Part shown: in pieces, positions 34,742 to 46,614 of the stretch
How the letters are laid out: every line of letters starts with the position of its first letter
How positions within the stretch are numbered: the stretch's first letter is position 1
Assembly: GCA_029747585.1 (NCBI GenBank)
Contig: JAPEVF010000203.1
Location: forward strand, 1 to 64,000
Length of the DNA stretch: 64,000 nucleotides
DNA from: Pleurotus djamor
Lineage: Eukaryota; Basidiomycota; Agaricomycetes; Agaricales; Pleurotaceae
Reading direction: 5' to 3'
Translations under genes and position numbers: made by a program
Notes under the pieces: generated by a model
Database searches by the model: none
What the model was told of the DNA's origin: nothing
The model's input: the letters and a program-made list of their open reading frames with translations, nothing else

Positions 34742-35014
34742 ATGAAATTGTCTCTCACCATCCTTATTGCCGCCGTCGTCACAATGGCCTCCGCTACCGT
34801 TTGCACTAAAGAGTGTAGGAGCGAACCCGGTACCTGTGGAGAAGGCATGATCCCAACGCAGAATGGGGCATGCTGGCAGTGTTGCCAGGACCCTCAGGTC
34901 AATCCTCCCCTCTGCTTGACTATTTGTCTCGCAGAAGAGCCCGACTGTGGAGAGACTGGGTTCCCGATGCAGTCTGGAGAATGCTGGACCTGCTGCACGA
35001 AGCAAACGCTCTGA
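34742..35014 (+). CDS. Small secreted cysteine-rich protein, double module 2
   Basis: This is a tandem paralogue of the gene at 33817, also 90 residues. The signal peptide is MKLSLTILIAAVVTMASA. Modules read CTKECRSEPGTC then GACWQCC, and CLTICLAEEPDC then GECWTCC. All twelve cysteines are kept while most loop residues differ, as expected for a disulfide-stabilised family under diversification. A 5' UTR intron again ends at the ATG (TTGTTAG). It is transcribed away from the receptor gene cluster to the right. Confidence 0.78.
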   Translation: MKLSLTILIAAVVTMASATVCTKECRSEPGTCGEGMIPTQNGACWQCCQDPQVNPPLCLTICLAEEPDCGETGFPMQSGECWTCCTKQTL

Positions 35015-35344
35015 TGACCTCAGCGCACGTAGTACACCGCCTATCTGAGATGTATCGCGTCACCATACGATACGAGTATGTCAAGCTAGTTGTCGGTATT
35101 CATTGAGGGTCGGATGTGCGAAGACAGAACCTGGTATCGCTGGCTAGACGTCGGAATAATTGAGCAAGGTGATAGTCCACTCGATAGCATGAACCTCACA
35201 ATGGTCGTCTCTGCAAGCTCGGCAAATTTTCCACCCAAGCCAGCGCGGCTTATAGTATACAACACTAAGGTACAACATTAACATCGATGATAATAATAAT
35301 ACGAAGGGGACTAAGTTACTCGACCATCTACATCCACCCCAAAA
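35015..35344. other. Convergent spacer
   Basis: 3' regions of the cysteine-rich gene and of the receptor-like gene; nothing else is seen. Confidence 0.5.
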
Positions 35345-37255
35345 TCATATCTGCTTCTTGAACGCCTCGGACTCTTCCTGCCGCCTTCTGTGCTCCTCTC
35401 TATTTCTAAGCTGAAGGTCCGTAGAGAGTGCCGTCGTCCGGCTTTCGACATCGTCGGCAAAACCCACCGTCGAATCATTCACCATCTTATGTCCTGCAGT
35501 GAATAGGCCATTTGATGGGTCTAGTCGTTCGTGGTCTAGCTCAGGTTTGGTGGTCGCATGACCAGCCGCCCCTTTCGCTATACTAACGTCGTTGGGAAGC
35601 ACCGGATCTTCTGGGGCGGAAAACGTGGTTAACTCGACGAATACTCGAGTCGGGCGGGTTTTGTTGCCGTGGTTCGAAGACGAAGTGGTGCTTGTTGTTA
35701 TGGAAGTGGTCATATCCTTGCCGTGAATGTATTGAGAGTAGAGAGCTTTCATGCCACGAACGAGGGCCTAAATGTGGCGGAGGATGTCAGAAGAATTCTC
35801 CGAGAAAAAGAAAGGGGTGACTGACAGGGTCTGTGAGGGCAAGAAGACCGTAGACGATCGCTCGTCCGCCATATAGGGCAGAGCCTAAGAGTATGCATGA
35901 ATCAATGAAGCAGAAATTCAACTAAAAGTGACGCACTAAGGCAGAACACATTGTAGTCCTTGAACAACCAACGACACAGTGAGTGTTGCGATGTAGAGAG
36001 GCCATGGAGGTTCTTACTGTTTGATCTTGAATACCGTTAGAGAAGGTCGAATGAAGGGCAGTGACAACACTCATAAGGTTGACAAGACAGGAAACGATTG
36101 GATACAATGCTGAAAGGATTAGGGGTAAGGGTATTGAAAGGTAGAGTCGACCGTGAAACTCACAAATACGGAAGATGATGTTCTTGTACCGGTTCGCATG
36201 GAGGACTTGAGGTGCGTTAGTTTCTGATGTTGATTTGACGGGAGAGAAAATTCGCCGGTGTCGGTTCTGTTAGAGACATTCTTCAGTGAATGACGAAATC
36301 AAGTAAGGTAGCTGCTTACTGACATTATGTCGTATCATAAACACCAATACTACAATGGAGCAAATCACCTCGCCGAGGACGGAAAGGGATGTCCAGGCCA
36401 TCTGAGTCGTCATCTAATATCAAATCGAAAACACCATCAGTTATGCGGATACCAATAGAAGCAAGTAACATACCTGCCAAATTATCCGACTCCTGACGTT
36501 GGCGTTGGCATACCAGCAAACCTTCTGAAGAGGGTCCCATCTAGGGGAGAAGGTAGTCAGCGTATGTGGGTTTGGAGCAGAAAGCGTGTCCGAACCCATA
36601 TTGGCCAGTCGCAAATGGGGGAACAACCAGTACGAGGGAGAGGAGGGCAGCAAAGATGTAATAGTATTTTTCCATAGCCCGTCCATTGATCGAGTGCACC
36701 ACCACCAATCTAGATAACTTTAGAACGTGAAAGAGAAGTCTGGACACACGGTGGACGCACTGAAGGTTGAGCGCTATGCAGAAAAAGAGAAAGTTCGAAA
36801 AATGAAGGGTGTACTAGGGATTCCATGTTAGTGCTATCTGGTAACTGACGAGTTGGATTGAACTCACTTGAAGGAACAGGATTGAGACACCACAGAGCGA
36901 GCTTGGGCCGGTGAAAGTGCCGCCGACTGCACTAGAGATACCGAATACCAGACTGTCAGAGTGACGCGGTCAAGACGGGCCTCGATGAACGAAAAGAAGC
37001 AAGGAACTCACTTCGCAATGAGAGCATACGCAACTATACGAAAGCTTACACGATCGAGATGCGCCCGAGCCTTCAGGTGTAACGAGACCGTCCCTATAAC
37101 CAGTAGAACCAAAAAGCAAACACCTGCACCAGCCGCCGATGTGTAGGCCCAAATGGCGTTCCTACATCAAGCGCTCGGTCAAAGTTCTCGGACTGGAATG
37201 ACAATGGATCAACTTACGCGACAGAGGCCTTCTCTGAGGTGAACTCGAAAGCCAT
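35345..37255 (-). CDS. Seven-TM receptor-like protein 1 (putative GPCR)
   Basis: A multi-exon gene encodes a polytopic membrane protein with a cytosolic tail of about 130 residues. It starts MAFEFTSEKASVA. Visible hydrophobic segments include one preceding an AHLDRV-type loop, YYYIFAALLSLVLVVPP, MAWTSLSVLGEVICSI, LYPIVSCLVNLMSVVTALHS and GGRAIVYGLLALTDP, ending in a Ser/Thr-rich tail with RPTRVFVELTTFS and a final FKKQI. The layout resembles fungal G-protein-coupled receptors of the Git3/cAMP-receptor-like kind, but ligand and coupling are unknown. A full paralogue with the same blocks and tail lies at 40679-42667. It is divergent from an MFS transporter gene 630 bp away. Confidence 0.72.
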
Positions 37256-37887
37256 CAAGAGCAGAATTGGGGGTTGCGGTGGGGTGCGGTGGACCCATAT
37301 GAATAACCTGAAAAGCTCTTAAAGAATCGAAACGCGTGGTTAGCATCTCGTTGTCCTGCACGACCCTGGGGTGTCTGTCAGTTGCGCATCAAATGGGTTT
37401 CGCCGGAAACGCCACACAGTTTATCTATAAGCTGTCCCCGTGGTACTCGTGAAGCCAGCATCGGCACATCGACCATCTGTGAAGCTTGCGCTTGTCTTCT
37501 AGCATGCTGGCATCACTATCGGAAAGCATTCCGAATAGAAGTGCTGCGGGGACACCTTCATAGGTGTGTAGACATGCTGGCGGAGGCTTCTTGAAGAGAA
37601 GNAAAAAAATAATTGGATGCAATACAGCCATTGGCGAGCGCCGCAGGGTATGCAGAAATGCCTATGTTGGGAAGAAAAATTTTGAACATGAAAAATTTCG
37701 GCGGTTGGTTTACTTGCCATCAACGTTTGAGGTGGTTGGAGCAAAAATGAAGAAAAAAAATCTCGGCGGTGTCCGCTGACTCCTGTTACGACTAGGAGCT
37801 CAACAAACTCTTCCATACTCCCTGTCCGAGCTCTAGTAGGTCCGAACATTCTTATTTCTATCTTGGGTATGGTTCCCCAATTTCGTG
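37256..37887. other. Divergent promoter region, receptor 1 / MFS 1
   Basis: This 630-bp intergenic region separates two divergently transcribed genes and may hold shared regulatory elements. It includes A-rich runs near 37603 and 37751 and one N at 37602. No gene is supported. Confidence 0.5.
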
Positions 37888-40424
37888 ATGGACGACAGTC
37901 CGACCAGTCACGCTCCGTTGCTTCCCCCCATCATGATCAAGGCAGACGAAGTCAGTACTCCTGGTGAAGAAAATGAGAAGAAATTCACCGTGGATGTGGA
38001 AACTGTGAGAGAAAACTCTCAAGAAGACGGCGTAACTGCCGTGTATGAAGCAAAAAGCCGGCTTAGTGCGTATTGCAAATATGCCTTTGCCTGATTCCTG
38101 AAGTTCGTTGACGGGATGACTAGTCAATAAGCACATGCAAAATGAGTACGTCTGACGTCAGTATCTTACTGAGAGGGTCTCACCTGCTGTTACGAAGGGT
38201 TGGATTCGGTCGGTATCAAATCCAACTGTTTCTGCTAACTGGGCTGGGCTGGGCTGCCGACAGTGAGTACCCTACAACGTTGCGCTAGCAGACAATTTCA
38301 CCTCAATTTTTCCCAGATATCTGGCTACAGGGCGTTGCGATTATCCTTCCTCAGATCCAACATGAACTACGCCCTACTCGAGTCGAATATGCGACGCTTG
38401 CGCTCTATGTTGGTCTCATCTTGGGTGCCACGACATGGGGGATTCTCGCCGACTTGATCGGCAGGCGGCTGTCTTTTAATATCACATTGTTCATAGCTGG
38501 TGTATTTGGAGTGGCAGCGGGAAGTGCGAATAGCTTCACTGCGCTTGCATCATTAATCGCGTGTATGGGCTTCGGCGTTGGCGGAAAGTGAGCGCGGATC
38601 ACCTCACAACTTGACCTTGATGCTAACCTGTGTCATCTACCCAGTCTCCCTGTCGATGGTACATGATCACGTCCTTCCTATTTTCTCGGAGTTACTCATA
38701 ATCTGGTTACTTTAGGAGCACTTTTTCTTGAGCACGTCCCACAATCACACCAGGTACGACTTGAACTGTCCCTAACTTTGTCCTTACATCCACGCTGATT
38801 TCCCCATAGTGGTTATTGACCCTGCTTTCGGCGTGGTGGGCACTTGGGCAGTTGTTTGCTTCGCTCATTGCTTGGCCTTTGATAGGCAACTTCTCTTGTG
38901 TCCCAGGGGTTCTTGATTGTTCAAAAGCGGATAACATGGGATGGAGATATACGTTGTGAGTTCATCCAACTCACTCCATTATTCAAGTCCTAACACCGCC
39001 GTAGCTACACCCTGTAGGTCTGTCGATTCGATTATAGTATCAAGCTGACCTTGCCTACGCCAGGGGGGGGCGTCACTCTCGTGATGTGGGTGTTGCGCTT
39101 CCTCGTATTTGACTTGCAAGTGAGTGTCCGTAGACCGGTCATAAACATCACCAGATGTAGAGGATATTTTAGGAAAGCTCCAAGTTTATGATTGCCAAAG
39201 GTCGTGACGAGGAAGCGGTTGAGGTCAGCTTGTATTCCTTGCCCCCGTTGCCTCGGAATCGCGCTCAGATAGTTTCACAGATCTTGAGACATATAGCACG
39301 CAAAAATGGACGAACTATAACTCTCACTGCAGATGCACTACGCAGAGCCGCGGGCGAAAGCACGTCTGAAACGAACACCCATCCAACGAATTATGATTTA
39401 ATCAAGCAGTCCATCTCTCAATTCTCGTTGTACGTCGTTCTCGTTCTCAAATTTCCAGCGTTACTTACCTGGCTAGATCCCATGTGACGCCTCTATTCTC
39501 TACGAAACGTCTGGCCACCAATACCGCCATCACCATCCTTCTCTGGGGGTACGTCCATCGAACTTTGTTGCCCTTGCCTAGTGATTCATCTTATATTTCA
39601 CAGCTTGATCGGATTGGCATACCCACTTTTCAATGGCTTCATCACCCTATACCTCACAACCCAAGTTCCCAATAGCGACACAAGTGTCTCTCGTACATAC
39701 AGGGACTACTCAATCATCTCTATCATGGGTATACCCGGTTCGATCATCGCCTGTCTCGTTGTCGATTACACGCGGAAATCGCAGAGTACTTTCACTCTTG
39801 GAGGACGGAAATTGACGATGGCCATATCTACGGCTTTGACTGGAGTCTTCCTGTTTTTGTTCACGACTAGTAAATCTCAGGCCGCAGTTCTGGGTCTATC
39901 CTGCGCATCTGGAGTGACGCAGTAAGTTGTAAATTACTCTTGCTCGTTTCTGCCCTGGCTAATGCTCATTCTCCTTGTAACAAGGAACGCCGTAGGCTGT
40001 TTGCGAGCTCTTTCCCCTTTCTTAGATGCTGACGTTTCTTGGATCAGATGTATGGGGTTTTGTACGCTTACACACCGGAAGTATTCCCAGCCCCCCATCG
40101 AGGTACAGGTGATGCCCTTTGCTCAGCTTTCAATCGGGTAACCGGCATCCTCGCGCCTGTCATCAAAATTGCCACCACCAACCCGGATGGCTCTGCTACG
40201 ACTTCTGTAGCCAATGGGTAAGTCTTCATGATGGTGCTGTCCCCACCAGTTGCTAATGAGTCACCAATGTCTTCCAGACCGATATTTGTATCTGCGACAT
40301 TATTCATCATCTCTTCTGTTTTGATGCTGTTACTACCAATTGAGGTCAGTGGACATCGTCATCTCCACGATTCAGGTCCAGCTTATCGAAATGTCAACAG
40401 ACCGCGGGCAAGGCGGCCTTGTAA
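37888..40424 (+). CDS. MFS transporter, SV2/SVOP-like, copy 1
   Basis: This encodes a 12-TM major facilitator of the SV2/SVOP-like type, a plasma-membrane or vesicular transporter of small organic solutes (substrate unknown). Landmarks: VGFGRYQIQLFLLTGLGWAA, ADNIWLQGVAIILPQ-type segment, the loop LADLIGRRLSFN matching the MFS G-x-x-x-D-x-x-G-R-R signature, GFGVGGNLPVDG, LIAWPLIGNFSC, and the second-half motifs YAYTPEVFPAPHRGTGDA and ETAGKAAL at the end. The C-terminal intron 40345-40400 is inferred from copy 2. A run of eight G at 39063-39070 after an acceptor gives a one-base misfit relative to copy 2, so either the run is miscounted or the copy carries a frameshift. Confidence 0.82.
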
Positions 40425-40678
40425 CCATACCCTCACGCAACCCTCACGAAACAAATTTTTCGCAATATCATGATGTATATACCACCCAATGTACCAAATA
40501 TACCTTCCTCTTTTGCTCGCAGTAAGGTACGCGAAGCACGATGCATGGTAGCCGATCAGGTCCACAGACGACAGCCGCTGAGTTGAAGTGTCCTCTGAAC
40601 CTGGAGGGATATCATATGTTACAAACTACAATTATACAGCAGGGATATAAAATATGGATTTATCTCCATTTACGAGAC

Positions 40679-42667
40679 TCAAATCTGCCTTTCGAACGCA
40701 TCCCCCTCGCTCTGGTGCCGCGCTCCCCTTCTGGTATGTCTCCTCTGTATTTGCGTACCAGCCATGGTTGGCGGGCTTTCAGAATCTTCGACGAAACCAA
40801 CCATACCGTGGGTCTGCGACTTTGGCTGTTCCAAAGGCGTTGGTGTGGGTGTGGGAGATGGTGTTGACTTGTCATCGTGATGATATTGAGAGTTGTCCGT
40901 CCGCTGCTGTTGCTCCAAGTCCGAAGAACCATCTGCGAGGCTAGCGCCGGATTTCGCAGCCTCGACGGCGACTGGGGAGACATCGGTTTGGGGAGAGAAC
41001 GTAGAGAGTTCAACGAAGACTTGGGTCGGTCGAGATTTGTGAAAGGAGTGGGAGTGGGAGAGTGAGGATTGGCCGGTTGATTGGCCGGTAGTCGAGTCGG
41101 TTTTGGCGCGAGAGTAGAATTCTCGACAAGCGCGAACGAGAGCCTAGATAGAGTGTCAGTATCATGGTTTCTATTGACACGGGGAAGGAAGGCAAAAGTA
41201 ACTAACGGGGTCGGAAAGGGCGAGTAAGGCATATACTATGGCTCTTCCACCGTAAAGGAAATCACCTAGAGTTCAATCAGCAACGGTTATTTTGGGATGA
41301 TGTTCAGATGGAAAACTGACTGAGCAGGAGCACATTGTAGTCCTGATGGTAGCATCATTCCTCAAGTGAGCGGTAATCTTTTGTTCTACTATCAAAGCCA
41401 CCTACCGTTCGATCCTGAATTCCATTTGAGAAGGTGGAATGGAGCGCGGTCACCACGCTGATAAGGTTTACGAAACAGGAAACAATTGGATATAGGGCTG
41501 TTCAAAGAAGTAGATGGTGTGAACCAGTGTCTCTGGGAAAGGCGATAACCGGAGGCTACGCACCAACACGGAAGATAATGCTTCGGTAACGATTGGCATG
41601 AAAGACTTGGGGCGCAGAGGAAGTCTGAGAAACCGAGCGAGCGGGGACAAACACTCGCCGAATGCGGCCCTGTGGAAAAAGGTCACGTTGGTTAGAGAGC
41701 GCTGGGGAATTTGGAATGAGCTATTCCTGGATTGACGTACCGTATGTTTGAGCATGAAGACGAGGACAAAAAAGGAACAGATGACTTCGCCGAGAACAGC
41801 GAGGGATGTCCAGCCCATTTGCGTTGCTATCTGAGAAATACGTCAGCAATAGTCTATGTTTGGGAATCAAGGAAATCATGGCGTACCTGCCAGATAATTC
41901 GATGTTTCCGGTTGTCGTTCGTATACCAGCAGTCTTGTTCGAGGGGATCCCACCTGTCTCTCGGTTATCATCCGAGCATGGACGGTACGTAGGAGATGCA
42001 CTGACCCATATTGTCCGGCCGCGTACGGGGGGATGACCAAGATCATGGCGAGAACGGCCGAACAGATGAGATAATACTTTTCCATCATTTGTCCATTCAC
42101 TCCATGGACAACCACAAGTCTGAAGATGACGATAAGTAGCGTCGGAATAAGAGCTTTCATAGCGGACATACTGGAGATTCAGCGCGATGCAGAAGAAGAG
42201 AAAACTTGAAAATTGCAAGGTATACTGGTAGTCTGTCAGATGTGCTTATCTTGGGAACCACTATTCGGGGTACTGACCTGAAGGACAAATATCGAGACGC
42301 CACAGACGGGGCTTGGACCCGTTCGCGTGCCACCAACAGCGCTCGCGATCCCGAAAATCATGCTGAGGGACTGAATAAGCAACCCGGTAATCTGGGGGAT
42401 GCGCTCATAGGCAAACATACTTTGCAACAAGCGCATAGACTACGATTCGAAAGCTAACGCGATCGAGGTGTGCTCGGGATGGCGGGTGAAGCGAGACAGC
42501 CCCGATTACAAGAAGAACCAGAAAGCAAACGCCGGCACCGACTGCGGAGGTAATTGCCCAAAGATTGTTTCTACATTCGTCCTCTTGTCAGTTCTACAGC
42601 GGGTCGGGTAAAAANGCTCATGAACATACGAGATGGTGGCCATCTCCTTCGTGAATTCGAAAGTCAT
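40679..42667 (-). CDS. Seven-TM receptor-like protein 2 (putative GPCR)
   Basis: This is the paralogue of the gene at 35345-37255, with the same exon order. It starts MTFEFTKEMATIS. Conserved blocks are SAVGGTRTGPSPVCGVSIF, MMEKYYLICSAVLAMILVIP, QMGWTSLAVLGEVICSFF, FHANRYRSIIFRV, LYPIVSCFVNLISVVTALHS and GGRAIVYALLALSDP. The cytosolic tail keeps RPTQVFVELSTFS but is otherwise diverged, with a Pro/Thr-rich stretch, and ends FERQI. The conserved short tail motif RPTxVFVELxTFS is a candidate for a functional tail element. The 3' end is convergent with MFS copy 1, 250 bases away. Orphan receptor; ligand unknown. Confidence 0.72.
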
Positions 42668-43286
42668 TTCTGGAGGAAGGAGGCAAGGGGAGGCTGTCTA
42701 CCCCTCCGAAAGCAGGTAATTTGTACGCCGAGGCTCTAGAGGAGCATCGCCTATACATAGGACAGACTTTATCAAATCATTGATGATGGCGATTTTCGAA
42801 GTTGTTGGGAAGCTGAAAGCGCCCTGAAGCGCCTTCGCTGAATTTCTAATTTCGACCCTTTTCTGGACTTGCACTCTAACCACCAACATCACCGCTGCTC
42901 GCATGTTGATGGTTGCTTTCTCTAGTGATCTCCATTTTGCACGAAACGCATAGCACATGGAGTGAGTTGAAATGATGACCCCACGCCGCCAGAGCTTAAA
43001 CTTGATCTATTCCAGCTCTATCGGACGTTGCGGTGCACCAGTGACCGCACTCGGCAAATGTGTACCTCCTGGTGCATTTTGGAGCTTCGGAGGGCACCAG
43101 TAACCCACTCACATCAACATCTTTGACCCAATTTCGGTCCACCACACATGGTGCAAGATACGGCATCTCGGACTATCTCTGGTCATCCCACGCAGTGTGC
43201 GGTTTGTGGAAACTTCCACCTCGGGTATCAGTTCCTTAAGGTTGCATTTCGTACTGCCTGCCATCCCTTTTCTCTTCCCCGCCACC
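42668..43286. other. Divergent promoter region, receptor 2 / MFS 2
   Basis: This 620-bp region is the counterpart of 37256-37887 in the duplicated pair. No gene is supported. Confidence 0.5.
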
Positions 43287-45745
43287 ATGAGTATCAGTAC
43301 TGAAAAGGTTGGTACGTCGTCAGAAATGAAGAAGGACTTTGAGGACAGCACCAGCGATATTGCGCACGAAGACGGTGTGACCGCAGCTTACGAAGCCAAG
43401 AGTAGGCTTGGTGCGTAGCATAGCGTTCTAAAAGAAGCCCGACAACCCATGCTAACAAGCCACGTTATCTACCAGTCAACGAACATATGCAGAAAGAGTG
43501 GGCATTTCTGGAATGTGAAGTCTGCCTATCCTATCTCTGAAATCACTTCTAGAGTCGGCTTCGGACGCTATCAGTTCCAGTTGTTCCTACTGACAGGACT
43601 GGGCTGGGCTGCTGATAGTATGCCTCTCACACGTATCATCAAACCCGCGTCATTTTTAACCTATTTATAGACATCTGGCTGCAAGGTGTCGCTATCATCC
43701 TCCCTCAGATCCAACGCGAGCTGCAGCCCGCTCGCGTGGAGTTCGCCACCCTCGCTCTCTACGTCGGCCTCATATTGGGCGCCACAACGTGGGGGATACT
43801 CGCCGACTTGATAGGCAGACGCCTTTCTTTTAATATCACTTTGTTCATCGCCGGTGTTTTTGGAGTGGCTGCGGGTGGTGCAAATAACTTTACCACCCTC
43901 GCGGCGCTCATTGCGTGTATGGGATTTGGTGTTGGTGGGAAGTAAGGCTTCTCCTGCATTCTAATATCGTGCCGCTTTGACACCATCCACTTCAGTCTTC
44001 CAGTTGACGGTATGCAGTATTGGTACTTATCGAAGAGCTTAGGGTTAATGTGACTCGTAGGTGCGCTGTTCTTGGAGCACATTCCAAAGTCGCATCAGGT
44101 ACAGTTCAAACCGCCTTCTTCGGACGCAATCTGAAGCTCCAACAGTGGCTCCTCACCTTGCTTTCTGCATGGTGGGCACTCGGACAACTGTTCGCTTCCC
44201 TCATTGCCTGGCCATTGATTGGGAACTTCTCATGCGACCCAAATGTTGCTGAATGTCTGAAGGCGGACAACATGGGTTGGAGATACACGTTGTGCGTTCG
44301 TTTTCACCCCACAGCTTCAGATGTACTAAATTTCCCGTAGCTACACTTTGTTCGTTGTTTACCTTTTTAGGACAACGCCCACAACTTGACCTCGTGCGCA
44401 GGGGCGGAGTCACCTTCGTGATGTGGATTCTGCGTTTCATTGTATTCGATCTCCAAGTGAGTGTATCAAATTCTATACTTACTAAGCTTCCTAACCATCA
44501 ATATCAAGGAAAGCTCCAAGTTTATGATTGCAAAAGGTCGCGACGAAGAGGCCGTCAGAGTAAGTTTTCTCAAGTCTTATATAGCAATTACAACTCGAAC
44601 CATCCCTAGATCCTCGAGCACATTGCCAGAAAGAACGGTCGAACCATCACACTCACGGTCGAGGCTCTACGCAATGTCTCCAATGATGCTGGTTCTGATG
44701 GAAAGGACCATTTGACGACCTTTGATTTGATCAAACAATCGTTTTCCAATTTCTCGCTGTGAATACTGTCCCCTTCGTTCATAAATCCCTCCGAACTAAT
44801 GTATTCTGTCAAGGTCTCACGTCACACCATTGTTTTCTACCCGGCGACTTGCTGTCAATACCACCATAACGATCCTCCTTTGGGGGTAGGTCCCGTCCAC
44901 CGCCGCCCTTCTACTCCCCTTCAGGAACTCATCTTTGTTTGTAGGTTAATCGGATTAGCCTATCCGCTATTCAATGGCTTTATTACCCTTTACCTAACAA
45001 CCCAAGTCCCAAACAGCGATACATCCGTGTCGCGGACATACAGAGATTACTCGATCATCTCCATCATGGGCATTCCGGGGTCTATCATAGCATGCCTTGT
45101 GGTGGATTACACCAGGAAGAATAGAGGCCGCTTTGCAATGGGAGGAAGAAAACTTACACTAGCGATATCGACCGCACTGACCGGAATTTTCTTGTTTTTG
45201 TTCACGACTAGTAAGTCGCAGGCAGCTGTTTTAGGCTTCTCTTGCGCCTCGGGGGTTACGCAGTGAGTCTTCAATCTTCTGAGTCAACGGTTCCCAGTAC
45301 TGAATGTGTGATGTTTTCGGTTAGGAATGCGGTACGTTTTCACAGCCAACGCCGTTGTTCGTCTCCCGTGTTGACATTTGACAATCAAAGATGTACGGCG
45401 TTCTTTACGCGTACACGCCGGAAGTATTCCCTGCTCCCCATCGTGGCACAGGCGACGCGCTGTGTTCGGCTTTCAACAGGATAACAGGCATCCTCGCGCC
45501 TGTCATCAAGATTGCTACAACCAATCGTGATGGGTCTGCATCGACTTCGATAGCAAACGGGTGCGTGTTATCAAGTTTAACTCAGGTCGTCGGCACATCT
45601 GTGTCGTTGATGATCGATATCAGTTGAATATTGATTGACCGGGGTATATAACAGGCCTATTTTTGTGTCTGCGACGCTGTTCATCGTCGCTTCCGTTTTG
45701 ACACTGCTTTTGCCCATAGAAACGGCTGGAAAAGCTGCTTTGTGA
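43287..45745 (+). CDS. MFS transporter, SV2/SVOP-like, copy 2
   Basis: This is the paralogue of the 37888-40424 transporter, highly similar over most exons. It starts MSISTEKVGTSSEMKK with a textbook gccaccATG context. Conserved blocks include HEDGVTAAYEAKSRL, VGFGRYQFQLFLLTGLGWAA, LADLIGRRLSFN, SLIAWPLIGNFSC, IGLAYPLFNGFITLYLTTQV, YRDYSIISIMGIPGS and YAYTPEVFPAPHRGTGDA, ending ETAGKAAL. Copy 2 reads through the region where copy 1 has an eight-G run, so it serves as the intact reference. It is divergent from receptor 2. Substrate unknown. Confidence 0.87.
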
Positions 45746-46614
45746 TTGTGGTGTTGTTAGCAACGTTTTTCCTTATTCCTTTTTCTCACTCTAACTTTGC
45801 AATGATAGTCACGTCAATGGAGCGGGTGTGAAACAGTAACTCGAGCTATATTGAACCTTCACATCGTCGCACGCATTTTTACGTTCCCCGTTGAACGCTC
45901 GACTCTTTGGTCTTCACCATGAGTCCAAACGTACGGAATATAACATGTTTCCATCATCTCAAAGTTTTCTGCGGTGCAAGTTCGCCGCCTCCATCTGCCC
46001 GATCCGCAGTTATTTCGCCCAAACAGTCAACCAACCCAATTTTTCTTCGCTTAGGCGACCCCCATCATGGCATCGTTTGTTTGCCATTGCTCTCGCTAGT
46101 CCATCGTTTGCCTTTCTCCCTATCCATCTCAATATAACGATTACCACTCGGGCGACCACTTCTCATGGTTCATCGACATCTGCCTGGCCTGTTGTTGATT
46201 TGATTGATTGGTGCTCATATCACAGCCCCAGCTTCGTATCTAGGACCCTATCCCTCGCCCCCTCGTATGACACTTGTTTTCCACATAGCGACAACGGAAA
46301 CGCTGCGGTGTTGTTGCTTTAATTCTTTCGGGACGGTTCTGGAGAAGTTTCGTATCTCGGCGCGAGAATGATATAGAGCGAATTGAATGCACGATCGCCG
46401 TTGGCCATAACCAAAGCTCCAGCTCTTTTATTCTTTAGCCAGTACTTGCCCTTATCCCTGGTTCCCAGCATAAACAAGTCTCATACTTGATGATCTCCAT
46501 CCCAGACGACGGAGTACTGTGATCCATCACCTACTCCGCCTACTTCCGAAGCCCATAAAATCCAGTCCTCTTTTTCGGGATCCTTCACTTCCTTTCTTCT
46601 CATCCTTTGACGCT
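45746..46614. other. Spacer before DUF6534 gene 1
   Basis: Frames of up to about 140 codons at 45.9-46.3 kb lack family resemblance. A TATA-like element lies at 46554-46560. No gene is supported. Confidence 0.5.
46554..46560 (+). promoter_or_regulatory. TATA-like box of DUF6534 gene 1
   Basis: CATAAAA followed by TCCAG lies 55 bases before the ATG. DUF6534 gene 2 has the similar CATAAAAGCCAG at the equivalent position. Confidence 0.45.
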
